A DNA stretch of 64,000 nucleotides, taken from NCBI RefSeq assembly GCF_039645965.1, contig NZ_CP147917.1:806001-870000 (forward strand), in the 5' to 3' direction. Below, piece by piece: positions 52,416-61,192 of this stretch; within the stretch, counting starts at the first letter, position 1; each line of letters starts with the position of its first letter. The position numbers and the translations under genes are program-made. This DNA is from Sulfurimonas sp. HSL3-2. Lineage in GTDB: Bacteria; Campylobacterota; Campylobacteria; Campylobacterales; Sulfurimonadaceae. The notes under the pieces were generated by a model. That model was given only the letters and a program-made list of their open reading frames with translations. It did not search any database and was not told the origin of the DNA.

Positions 52416-54437
52416 TTGAAACTTAGCTTTATGTGGCATATGCATCAGCCAGATTACCGTGACAGCAGCGGTGTCATGCAGATGCCTTGGGTCTTTTTAC
52501 ATGCTATAAAAGATTATTATGACATGCCGTGGATGCTGGCTCAGCATGATGGGCTCAAAGCTACATTTAACATTACTCCGCCATTGATGCAGCAGTTAAA
52601 ACTTTATTATCAACATCCTCAAGAACATGATAAGTTTTTAGCATTGTGGTCAGAAAATCCGTCATATCTAGATGAAGAAGATAGAAACTGGGTCATTAAG
52701 ATCTGTAAAAGTTCAAATTACGAGACGATGGTAGTTCTGTTTCCGAGATACAAAGAACTTTATATTCAAGAGCATTTCAATAACAATGAACTTATAGAAC
52801 TAGAGGTACTATTTATCCTTTCTTGGTGCGGTGTCTATCTTCAAGAAAACAGTAGCGTCGTTATAGATCTGATCAAAAAGCAAAGAGATTATAGTGCTGA
52901 AGATAAGTTTTTACTTCTAGACGAATTATCCAAATTTATATCAGGGATCTTTGATTATTACTTGAAGTTAAGGAACGAGGGTGTCATTATGATATCTACG
53001 ACACCTCTAAACCATCCGATCCTGCCTTTGCTTATGGATATGGAAAATGCGCGTATTGCAAACCCTTCTACAAATATGCCAAAAGAGTATATAAAGTTAG
53101 AAGATGATGCACTGATGCAGGTAGAAAGAGCAAAAGAACTTTTTCATGAGACTTTCGGCTTTATCCCTGAGTGTTTTTGGCCGGCAGAGGGAGCTGTCGA
53201 TGAAAAAAGTGTCGAGCTTTTAAAATCATGCGGAGTCAAGTGGATAGCTACGGATGAGGAGATACTGTTTAAATCATTAAACTCAAACAACAGAGCCGAT
53301 ATCTATTTTCCATATTCATATAACGATGTCTGTATCGGTTTTCGTGATCATAACTTAAGTGATCTGATCGGTTTTACATATAGGCATGCAGACTCGTATG
53401 AAGCGTCATCAAGCTTTATAAAAGAGCTGGATAAGATACACAACAGCAACCCGGAAGCCACGGTATTTGTTATCTTAGACGGTGAAAATGCTTGGGAGTT
53501 CTTTAAGAAAAATGGTTTTAACTTTTTTAACTCTCTTTATGAAAAGCTGAAAAGTCTCTCTTGGTGTCAGACTGTCACTATGGCTGAAAGCTGTAAGACT
53601 CCGGCAAGAAAATTAGCACGTTTAGCACCCGGAAGCTGGATACACGGTGAGTTTAATACCTGGGTAGGACATAGAGAAAAGACAAGGGCGTGGGAGCTTA
53701 TCTATCTTACAAAAAGAGATTATGAACACCATAAAGACTCTCTTGATCAGGAGACTAATGAAAAGATCATAGAACACTTTTTGATCGCTGAGTGTTCTGA
53801 TTGGTTCTGGTGGTACGGAGATGACCATTTTAGCGAGTTTGGAGCAGAGTTCGATGAACTTTTCCGTTCACACCTGATAAATATTTATAACCTGATAAAT
53901 ATCACGCCTCCATCAGATCTTTTTATCCCTATTATTAAAAATAAAAGTACAAAAAGTTTTTGGCTTAAACCGCAATCGGATATATCTCCCGAGATCAACG
54001 GAAAACATGATTCATTTTTTGAATGGATAGGATGCGGTGTCGTAGATGAAAGTAAACTCTTTTCGACGATGGACAAACAAAGAGGTCCGATAAAAAAAAT
54101 ACTTTACGGACAAGATGATGAGAAGCTTTATTTTGCATTTGAAGCACGGATAAAAGAACTGTGCGGCAGTGATTCGATAGAGATTATTATCGATCCTATC
54201 AATGTGCGGGGCAAAGTGGGATTTCAAACGCAAAAAGTCTTTCTAGGTGACTTGGAAGTCAACGTAGCATGTAAAGACCAGCTCGAGATCAGTATAGATA
54301 AGAGTAAAATGGGCAAAGATGAGATCCATGTCAGATTTGAACTGGAAAAAGACGGTAACGTTGTTCAGACATTACCCGGGTTTGGCGAACTTAAGATAGA
54401 TCTTGGCAATGACTATAGCCATAACTGGTTTGTTTAG
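52416..54437 (+). CDS. GH57 family alpha-amylase/amylopullulanase-like glycoside hydrolase
   Basis: This 673-residue protein opens with the GH57 motif MWHMHQPDYRD and carries the catalytic pair: Glu258 in FWPAEGAVDE (nucleophile) and Asp355 in ILDGENAWEFF (acid/base). The C-terminal part (about 490-670) is a beta-rich domain resembling glucodextranase/DOMON-like modules. No signal peptide is seen, so it acts in the cytoplasm on stored glucan. The start is TTG with AAGGAC upstream, and MKLSFMWHMHQP aligns with relatives from that residue. The next GH57 gene follows by 8 bp. Confidence 0.9.
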   Translation: MKLSFMWHMHQPDYRDSSGVMQMPWVFLHAIKDYYDMPWMLAQHDGLKATFNITPPLMQQLKLYYQHPQEHDKFLALWSENPSYLDEEDRNWVIKICKSSNYETMVVLFPRYKELYIQEHFNNNELIELEVLFILSWCGVYLQENSSVVIDLIKKQRDYSAEDKFLLLDELSKFISGIFDYYLKLRNEGVIMISTTPLNHPILPLLMDMENARIANPSTNMPKEYIKLEDDALMQVERAKELFHETFGFIPECFWPAEGAVDEKSVELLKSCGVKWIATDEEILFKSLNSNNRADIYFPYSYNDVCIGFRDHNLSDLIGFTYRHADSYEASSSFIKELDKIHNSNPEATVFVILDGENAWEFFKKNGFNFFNSLYEKLKSLSWCQTVTMAESCKTPARKLARLAPGSWIHGEFNTWVGHREKTRAWELIYLTKRDYEHHKDSLDQETNEKIIEHFLIAECSDWFWWYGDDHFSEFGAEFDELFRSHLINIYNLINITPPSDLFIPIIKNKSTKSFWLKPQSDISPEINGKHDSFFEWIGCGVVDESKLFSTMDKQRGPIKKILYGQDDEKLYFAFEARIKELCGSDSIEIIIDPINVRGKVGFQTQKVFLGDLEVNVACKDQLEISIDKSKMGKDEIHVRFELEKDGNVVQTLPGFGELKIDLGNDYSHNWFV

Positions 54438-54445
54438 GAATTAAG

Positions 54446-56476
54446 ATGAAGAAAGTTTCACTGCTATTTGGTATCCATATGCATCAGCCGGTCGATAATT
54501 TTGGTGACTCTGTAGAGAATGCGATAAAACTTTGTTATAAGCCGTTTTTTGAGACGATGGTGAAGTTTCCTGAGTTTAAATTTGCTCTGCATTGCAGCGG
54601 GTGGCTGCTTGAAGAGATCAGAACCAAACACATGGATATATTTGAGAATATGCAGTATTTGACAAAAAAAGGCTCCATAGAGTGGCTGAGTGCAGGATAC
54701 TATGAACCTGTTTTAAGTTCTATCCCCTCACAAGACCGTATATCGCAGATAGAGAAGTTAAACAGATATATAAAAAAATATTTTAAAGTAAGCCCAAAAG
54801 GACTTTGGCTCACGGAGAGAGTGTGGGAGTCCGCGTTAGTCCCGGATCTTGCAGAGTGCGGAATCAAGTATGTCGTAGTGGATGACTATCATTTTTTAAG
54901 CAGCGGATTTGATACCTCTTCACTTGACGGTTATTATACGACGGAAGAGAGTGCAAAAGAGGTCAATCTTTTCCCGATATCAAAGTCTCTTAGATATGCT
55001 CTGCCTTTTTTTAGCGTTCAAAGTGCGATCGATTTTATTTTATCATCTGCTGTGAGTGAGAATTCTGCTGCGGTCGTATTTGATGATGCCGAAAAGTTCG
55101 GTCTGTGGCCAAAGACACATGAATGGGTTTATAAAAAACATTGGCTGCAACAGTTTGTAGAAGCTGTTTTAGCAGATGAAAATATCGTCACACAGCATTA
55201 CGGGACATATATGAAAGAAAATCGTCCTCTCGGCATAGCTTACTTAAACAATACCTCCTATTTTGAGATGGGAGAATGGAGTCTTAAGAGTAAACAAGCA
55301 TTGGCATTAGAGGAGTTAAAACAGAGTGTCGGTGAACATTACTTCAATGATATCGGAGTCTCTTTTATAAAAGGCGGGATATGGAAAAACTTTTTTATAA
55401 AATACAGAGAAAGTAATTACCTGCATAAAAGGATGCTCTACTTTAGCAAGAACCAAGATACATTGCCGAAAAAAGCATTGGAGTCTCTATACAAACTTCA
55501 GACAAACGATGTGTTCTGGCACGGAATATTCGGCGGTATATACCTTCCAAATCTTCGTGATAACGCGTACAGATATCTTTTAGAACTTGAAGCTTCAAGA
55601 GAGAAGAAAGATATCTTTATTGAAGTATCGGATATCGATAAAGATGGATATGATGAGTTTAAAGTCGTAACAAAAAACCTTAGTGCAGTTTTTTCGACAA
55701 AATTTGGCGGACAGATGATGGAATTCGGTTCGTTTGATACTTTTTTTAACTGGCAGAACACTATGATGCGTAGAAAAGAGAGTTATCATGAAAAGTTGTT
55801 CCACCATACTGATCTAAATAATACAGATAAGCATCAAGACGGTATCAGTACAATCCACAATGATGATCTGGAAATAGATGAATCATTAAAAGATGAACTG
55901 ATATATGACTGGCATCCGAAATATTCGTTTATCGATCATTTCTGCCGTGATGAATTAACACTTGAGAGTTTTAAAGGTCTTACGTTTAAAGATGTTGCAG
56001 ATTTTGCAAACCAGCCTTTTACTTTGAATAAAAACAAAAATAGTTTCAGCAGAACAGGCGGGATATATCTGGACTGGTGTTATGAGACAAAACTGAAAAA
56101 AGAGTATGGGTTTAAGACAAATTCGATCAGTTTGGATGTCAAATGTAACAGTGAGTATGAAGAAAGACTTTTTTATGCGCAGGAGTATAATTTCCATTTT
56201 GCTCATCCAAATAGAGTCACATTTAACGGTAAAACTTTACATAATGGTTTTACTCAGTATAATTGCGATGAACTTGTCATTGTCGATGATTTTACAAAGA
56301 AAGTGTTAACATTAAAGATGAATCAAAAATGCAATATTTTCGGATATATCTTAAATACTATCTCAAAAAGTGAGACAGGTTTTGATAAGATGGCTCAGGA
56401 GATATCATTTATATTGACGCTGCCTTTTTATTCAAAGTTCAAATTCAAAGTCGATCTGGAGTTATCTGATGTCTGA
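54446..56476 (+). CDS. GH57 family 4-alpha-glucanotransferase
   Basis: This 676-residue protein matches the Thermococcus litoralis type of 4-alpha-glucanotransferase. It begins LLFGIHMHQPVDNFGD, the nucleophile is Glu124 (LTERVWES), and the acid/base is Asp214 in VVFDDAEKFGLWP, at nearly the same numbers as in T. litoralis. The C-terminal DUF1925/DUF1926-type beta domains (about 380-670) are present. It would reshuffle short maltodextrins from glycogen breakdown. It overlaps the galT-like gene by 8 bp. Confidence 0.92.
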   Translation: MKKVSLLFGIHMHQPVDNFGDSVENAIKLCYKPFFETMVKFPEFKFALHCSGWLLEEIRTKHMDIFENMQYLTKKGSIEWLSAGYYEPVLSSIPSQDRISQIEKLNRYIKKYFKVSPKGLWLTERVWESALVPDLAECGIKYVVVDDYHFLSSGFDTSSLDGYYTTEESAKEVNLFPISKSLRYALPFFSVQSAIDFILSSAVSENSAAVVFDDAEKFGLWPKTHEWVYKKHWLQQFVEAVLADENIVTQHYGTYMKENRPLGIAYLNNTSYFEMGEWSLKSKQALALEELKQSVGEHYFNDIGVSFIKGGIWKNFFIKYRESNYLHKRMLYFSKNQDTLPKKALESLYKLQTNDVFWHGIFGGIYLPNLRDNAYRYLLELEASREKKDIFIEVSDIDKDGYDEFKVVTKNLSAVFSTKFGGQMMEFGSFDTFFNWQNTMMRRKESYHEKLFHHTDLNNTDKHQDGISTIHNDDLEIDESLKDELIYDWHPKYSFIDHFCRDELTLESFKGLTFKDVADFANQPFTLNKNKNSFSRTGGIYLDWCYETKLKKEYGFKTNSISLDVKCNSEYEERLFYAQEYNFHFAHPNRVTFNGKTLHNGFTQYNCDELVIVDDFTKKVLTLKMNQKCNIFGYILNTISKSETGFDKMAQEISFILTLPFYSKFKFKVDLELSDV

Positions 56477-57482
56477 AATAAGATTAGATAGAATTCATAA
56501 TAAATATGTATTGATAGCTCCAGAGCGGCTTTATCGACCAAACTTACGCCATACGGACAGTAAAAAAAGTTCAAGTGCGATATGTCCGTTTTGTGAGGGC
56601 AATGAAGATCTGACACCCTCTGAGGTCTTTGCTATCAGAGACAATGAACCCAATATGCCATCTTGGAAGACAAGAGTAGTCCCAAATCTTTATAAAGCCG
56701 TTCAGATAGAGTTAGAAGATGTCTCTAAAAGAGACGGGATGTTTGAATCGATCCCGGGAGTAGGAGCGCATGAGATACTTATAGATACACCTTGCCATGA
56801 TTGCGATATCGTTCAGCTTGAAGCTATTGATGTTGAAAACTGGCTGAGAAGCATGATAATCCGGATAGAAGACCTTAGAAATGACAAAAGACTGATACAC
56901 CTGAGCATATTTAAAAATTTCGGTCTAAATGCCGGTGCGACACAGGACCATCCGCATACTCAGATACTGGCTCTTCCGATCATGCCAAAAAGTGAACTCG
57001 TGTTCTTAGACCGTAATATGACATATTATCGCCGTCACGGACGCGGAATACTTGAAGATATCATCCATAACGAGATGATCGCCAAAAAAAGGATAGTCAG
57101 TAAGATAGGTAATTTTATAGCATTCTGTCCGTTTGCAAGTGCATACCCTTTTGAAGTGATGATAGCTCCAATAGTCAATATATCCGGATTAAGCAGATGC
57201 AGTAGAAAAGAGATAACCGATCTGGCAGTACTCATTAAAATCGTATTTGAAAAGTTAAATATCCAGCTTGGCAGATTTGACTATAATCTTTCATTCGATA
57301 TGGCACCTTTAAACAAAAACTTTGAAAACGAACCGTATGTAAGCAGTTTTGACAAGAACTACCGCTTTAGTCTTCGCATTACACCGAGGATCTATACGTT
57401 GGGCGGATTTGAGATATCTACAGGCATGGCGATCAACAGTGTAGTCCCGGAAGACTGTGCCAAGCTTTTGCGGGGAGATTGA
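56469..57482 (+). CDS. galT: GalT-type hexose-1-phosphate uridylyltransferase
   Basis: This 337-residue GalT-family enzyme has the zinc CPFCEGNE motif near residue 39 and the nucleophilic HPH motif (DHPHTQILALP; His161 and His163). GalT moves UMP between UDP-glucose and galactose 1-phosphate. Relatives act on ADP-glucose or other NDP-sugars, and the glycogen context makes a role in glucose 1-phosphate/NDP-glucose exchange possible. No galE or galK lies nearby. It overlaps the GH57 gene by 8 bp, and the first glgA follows after 4 bp. Confidence 0.88.
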   Translation: MSEIRLDRIHNKYVLIAPERLYRPNLRHTDSKKSSSAICPFCEGNEDLTPSEVFAIRDNEPNMPSWKTRVVPNLYKAVQIELEDVSKRDGMFESIPGVGAHEILIDTPCHDCDIVQLEAIDVENWLRSMIIRIEDLRNDKRLIHLSIFKNFGLNAGATQDHPHTQILALPIMPKSELVFLDRNMTYYRRHGRGILEDIIHNEMIAKKRIVSKIGNFIAFCPFASAYPFEVMIAPIVNISGLSRCSRKEITDLAVLIKIVFEKLNIQLGRFDYNLSFDMAPLNKNFENEPYVSSFDKNYRFSLRITPRIYTLGGFEISTGMAINSVVPEDCAKLLRGD

Positions 57483-57486
57483 TCTG

Positions 57487-58878
57487 ATGAAAGTCCTTTT
57501 TGCTTCTAGTGAAATATTCCCATATGCCAAAAGCGGAGGATTGGCCGATGTTGCTGATGCTCTTCCAAATATCTTAAAAGACTCTGTCGATATTGCCAGA
57601 GTCATGCCTTTATACGGTTTTATGGATAAAGATGGGCTAGAGTATGAAAGATCATATAAGATAAGTTTCGGAGGAATCGATTATAAGATCAATCTTTATG
57701 CAAAAGAGAGTGATACGTTAAAGACCTGTTTTATAGAAGCTCCTCTGCTTAGTGCTACACAGAGTCTTTATTGCGATAAAGAGGGAGATTACCCGAACAA
57801 TGATCTGCGTTTTGGGATATTTTGTATGGCTGTTGTAGAGCTTTCATCGGTATTGAAGATAGATATCCTGCATCTCAACGATTGGCATACGGCTTTGTGT
57901 GCACTTTTGATAAAAGAACGCGGATTAAAGATAAAAACGGTCTTCACGATCCATAATCTAGCCTATCAGGGTATCTTTGGCAAAAACTCGCTTGAAAGAC
58001 TCGGCATCGATAAAAAATATTTTACTATGGAAAGTCTGGAGTTTTACGACAAGGTGAACTTTTTAAAAGCCGGCATAGCTTACAGCGACCGAATAACAAC
58101 AGTGAGTCCAACCTATGCAAAAGAGATATTGACTAAGGAATTTGGATGCGGATTGGAAGGTTTTTTATCATATCACAAAGATAAGTTAAGCGGTATCTTA
58201 AACGGCATCAATGACAAGATCTTTAATCCTGCAGATGATAAAGCATTAGCTTTTGAGTATGATAAAAACACGCTTGAAAACAAGTATAAGAATAAGGTCG
58301 AATTTATAAAAACTGCAACGTTAAAGGACCCGAGACGTCCTCTTATCGTAATGATAGCAAGGCTTGTCGAGCAAAAAGGGATCGATCTGCTGATGGATTC
58401 ATTAAAGCTTTTACTGGCTAAGAAAATAAATTTTTATATACTTGGAGAGGGGAGTGCAGAGTTTTCCAAAAAACTGGCACTGTTTGCAAAAGAGTACGAT
58501 AACTTTGAGTTTTTTGAAGGCTACGATGAAAAGCTTTCTCATCAGGTCTATGCGGCTGCAGACTTTCTACTCATGCCTTCTAAGTTCGAGCCATGTGGGT
58601 TAAATCAGATGATAGCGATGCGTTACGGGACTATTCCGATAGTCCATGCCATAGGTGGTTTAAAAGACAGTGTTCATGAAGATGATATGAAATGCGGCGG
58701 TGGTATAGTCTTTAAAAAATATACTAAAAAAGAGTTTCTCTTAGCTATTGACAGAGCCTTAAAACTAAAAAAAGAGAATGAAAAGTTTCAGGCGACAATG
58801 GAGTTTAATATGGGATGCGACTTCTCATTTACGCCAAGTGCTTTAGAATATCTAAAACTCTATAAGAGTCTGGTATGA
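57487..58878 (+). CDS. glgA: Glycogen synthase (GT5), first copy
   Basis: This GT5-family glycogen synthase extends alpha-1,4-glucan from NDP-glucose. The donor-binding motif KSGGLADVADALPN lies at about 17-30. HLNDWHTALCALL, IARLVEQKGIDLL and FEPCGLNQMIAMRYG are intact. I chose ATG 57487, with GGGGAG upstream, instead of an earlier in-frame ATG inside galT, giving 463 residues. It differs widely from the second GlgA, so the two are not a recent duplication. It overlaps the glucokinase gene by 4 bp. Confidence 0.93.
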   Translation: MKVLFASSEIFPYAKSGGLADVADALPNILKDSVDIARVMPLYGFMDKDGLEYERSYKISFGGIDYKINLYAKESDTLKTCFIEAPLLSATQSLYCDKEGDYPNNDLRFGIFCMAVVELSSVLKIDILHLNDWHTALCALLIKERGLKIKTVFTIHNLAYQGIFGKNSLERLGIDKKYFTMESLEFYDKVNFLKAGIAYSDRITTVSPTYAKEILTKEFGCGLEGFLSYHKDKLSGILNGINDKIFNPADDKALAFEYDKNTLENKYKNKVEFIKTATLKDPRRPLIVMIARLVEQKGIDLLMDSLKLLLAKKINFYILGEGSAEFSKKLALFAKEYDNFEFFEGYDEKLSHQVYAAADFLLMPSKFEPCGLNQMIAMRYGTIPIVHAIGGLKDSVHEDDMKCGGGIVFKKYTKKEFLLAIDRALKLKKENEKFQATMEFNMGCDFSFTPSALEYLKLYKSLV

Positions 58879-59714
58879 ATCTAGCCATTGATGCGGGCGG
58901 GACTAATTACCGTGCAGAGATATTAGATAATGATCAGTCGGTACAAACACTCTGTGTAAAGAGTGCCGATATCGGTCTGTCTAACTGGATCGAGACGATC
59001 TTAAATGAGTATCACGGCATAAAAACTGTCTATATCGCTTATGCGGGACAGGTAAAAGAGGGAGTGATCATCTCTGCTCCGAACCAAAATGTAGATAATC
59101 ATGACATAAAAAACTACTTTGAAGATAAGTTCGGTGTGGAATTGTTTATAGAAAATGACCTTAATTGTGCAGTACTGGCAGAAGCAGAGCATTTTAATTG
59201 TGAAAATATCTGTGCTTTATATGTGGGGACGGGATTAGGTCTCGGGGTCGTCAGTTCATCAAAGTTGATCTGCGGTCATAACGGCGTTACCACAGAGATA
59301 GGACATATCCCATATAAAGATGCACCGTTTCGATGCGGATGCGGTAAAAGCAACTGTTTGGAGCTTTTTGCATCAGGCTCCGGGGTTATGAAGTTTAAGG
59401 AGTATAATTCAATCGACAGTTCCAAAAGACTTACCGAGTTACAAGAGAGTAAAAACGCAGTTGAAAAAAAGCTTTACGATGAGTTTGAGACAGCTTTAGT
59501 ACATGCAGTAGGAACGGTCATAACTCTGTTTACTCCCGAGATACTTGTCCTTGGCGGGGGAATCATATCCGCAGATGAAGAACTTATACAGAGAATCACT
59601 TCAAGAGTGAAGGATTTTGCTATGCCTATAACTCTTCAGGGTGTTAAGATAGTACAAACACAGATGCAAAATGCGCCCTTAAGAGGTGCATTATTACTAA
59701 AGGATTGTAGATGA
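58875..59714 (+). CDS. ROK family glucokinase
   Basis: This 279-residue sugar kinase phosphorylates glucose, here probably the glucose freed by amylase or glucanotransferase action. The ATP-binding motif is AIDAGGTNYRAEIL (about 4-17), the catalytic Asp is in FIENDLNCAVLAEAE, and the ROK zinc motif is CGCGKSNCLELFASG. There is no HTH domain, so it is an enzyme rather than a ROK repressor. It overlaps both glgA genes by 4 bp, which places glucose phosphorylation in the same coupled unit. Confidence 0.9.
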   Translation: MNLAIDAGGTNYRAEILDNDQSVQTLCVKSADIGLSNWIETILNEYHGIKTVYIAYAGQVKEGVIISAPNQNVDNHDIKNYFEDKFGVELFIENDLNCAVLAEAEHFNCENICALYVGTGLGLGVVSSSKLICGHNGVTTEIGHIPYKDAPFRCGCGKSNCLELFASGSGVMKFKEYNSIDSSKRLTELQESKNAVEKKLYDEFETALVHAVGTVITLFTPEILVLGGGIISADEELIQRITSRVKDFAMPITLQGVKIVQTQMQNAPLRGALLLKDCR

Positions 59715-61192
59715 GTCAAGAGAAGTTAAAGGTTCTGTTTGCAGCTTCAGAAGTAGTCGGATTTGCAAAGACAGGCGGGCTTGCAGACGTGGCGGGTGCT
59801 CTTCCGAAGGCGATAAAAAAACTTGGTCACGACATCATAGTCGTCATGCCGAGGTACTATCAGATAGACAAAAGCCAGCTCACTAAACTTGAAGCTCCTT
59901 TGGGTGTACCTATGGGCGCAATGGGAGAGCTTTGGGCAGGAGTTTATACGACTACTTTAGCTCAAAGTGAAGTGCCGGTATATTTTATAGATTATGAGAG
60001 ATATTTTGGAAGAAGTGGACTTTATGATGACCATGAAGGTTCATTTGAAGACAATGCGAACCGTTTTATATTTTTCTCAAAAGCGGCTTTACAGCTTTGT
60101 AAGATGCTGCATTTTACGCCTGATATCATTCATGCAAATGATTGGCATACCGCAGCGATCCCTCTCTTGATGAAGACAAGATTCGTCCATGATTTTGCTT
60201 TTGCGAAGTCTGTACTTACTATTCATAACTTGCAGCACCAAGGCAATTTCCATAAAAACATCATGGATGTAATGGAGGTCGGCTGGGATCATTACAACTC
60301 TCATGAGTTTGAAAGTATGAACAGCGTAAATCTTTTAAAAGGCGGTATTATGCATGCAGATGCCGTTACGACGGTCTCAAAAAAATATGCGCAGGAGATC
60401 CAAACACCGGAGTTCGGGTTTGGACTGCAAGACCACATAGGAGCACATAGTGATAAGCTTTTTGGAATCCTTAACGGGGTGGATTACGATGAATGGAACC
60501 CTTCTGTAGATAATCTGATCGCTAAAAAATACGACATCGATGATATGTCAGGAAAACTGGAGTGTAAGAGAGATATTCAAAGACATTTCAATCTTGAAGT
60601 GCGGGAGAATGTACCTCTTATAGGTTTTGTCGGACGTTTTGTGGAGCAAAAGGGGATCGGGCTGATAGCAACCGTTATAAACGGTCTTTTAGATATGGAT
60701 GTTCAGATCGTGATGCTTGGAGCGGGAGAGAAGTGGGCAGACGGCTTTTTTGGAAATGTTGCCTATCACCGTCCGAATTTCGGCTTACATGTAGGATACA
60801 GCGACGGACTGGCACACAAGATAGAAGCAGGGTGCGATATGTTTTTGATGCCTTCACTCTTCGAGCCGTGCGGGTTGAACCAGATATACAGTCTTCGTTA
60901 CGGGACGCTGCCGATCGTGCGTGCGACGGGCGGACTTGACGATACGATAGTAAACTTTGACGAACATCATCAGCACGGAAACGGATTTAAGTTTTACGAT
61001 GCGGCTCCCGAGGCACTTTACTATACGGTGTTGTGGGCAGTTGAAATATACTACAAAGATAAAGCAGCATTTAAAGATATGCAGGAGCGCGCGATGAAAG
61101 AACATTTTAGCTGGGATGATTCGGCAAAGAGTTATGAAGCCGTTTACCAATACATCCTAAACAGACACAATACACCAAAGCCGATACTATGA
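59711..61192 (+). CDS. glgA: Glycogen synthase (GT5), second copy
   Basis: This second GT5 synthase has 493 residues. The KTGGLADVAGALPK donor motif, HANDWHTAAIPLL, VGRFVEQKGIGLI and FEPCGLNQIYSLRYG are all intact. It has an N terminus and middle region unlike the first copy, which suggests different roles such as priming versus elongation, or use of different NDP-glucose donors. The stop overlaps the glgB start by 4 bp. Confidence 0.94.
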   Translation: MSQEKLKVLFAASEVVGFAKTGGLADVAGALPKAIKKLGHDIIVVMPRYYQIDKSQLTKLEAPLGVPMGAMGELWAGVYTTTLAQSEVPVYFIDYERYFGRSGLYDDHEGSFEDNANRFIFFSKAALQLCKMLHFTPDIIHANDWHTAAIPLLMKTRFVHDFAFAKSVLTIHNLQHQGNFHKNIMDVMEVGWDHYNSHEFESMNSVNLLKGGIMHADAVTTVSKKYAQEIQTPEFGFGLQDHIGAHSDKLFGILNGVDYDEWNPSVDNLIAKKYDIDDMSGKLECKRDIQRHFNLEVRENVPLIGFVGRFVEQKGIGLIATVINGLLDMDVQIVMLGAGEKWADGFFGNVAYHRPNFGLHVGYSDGLAHKIEAGCDMFLMPSLFEPCGLNQIYSLRYGTLPIVRATGGLDDTIVNFDEHHQHGNGFKFYDAAPEALYYTVLWAVEIYYKDKAAFKDMQERAMKEHFSWDDSAKSYEAVYQYILNRHNTPKPIL

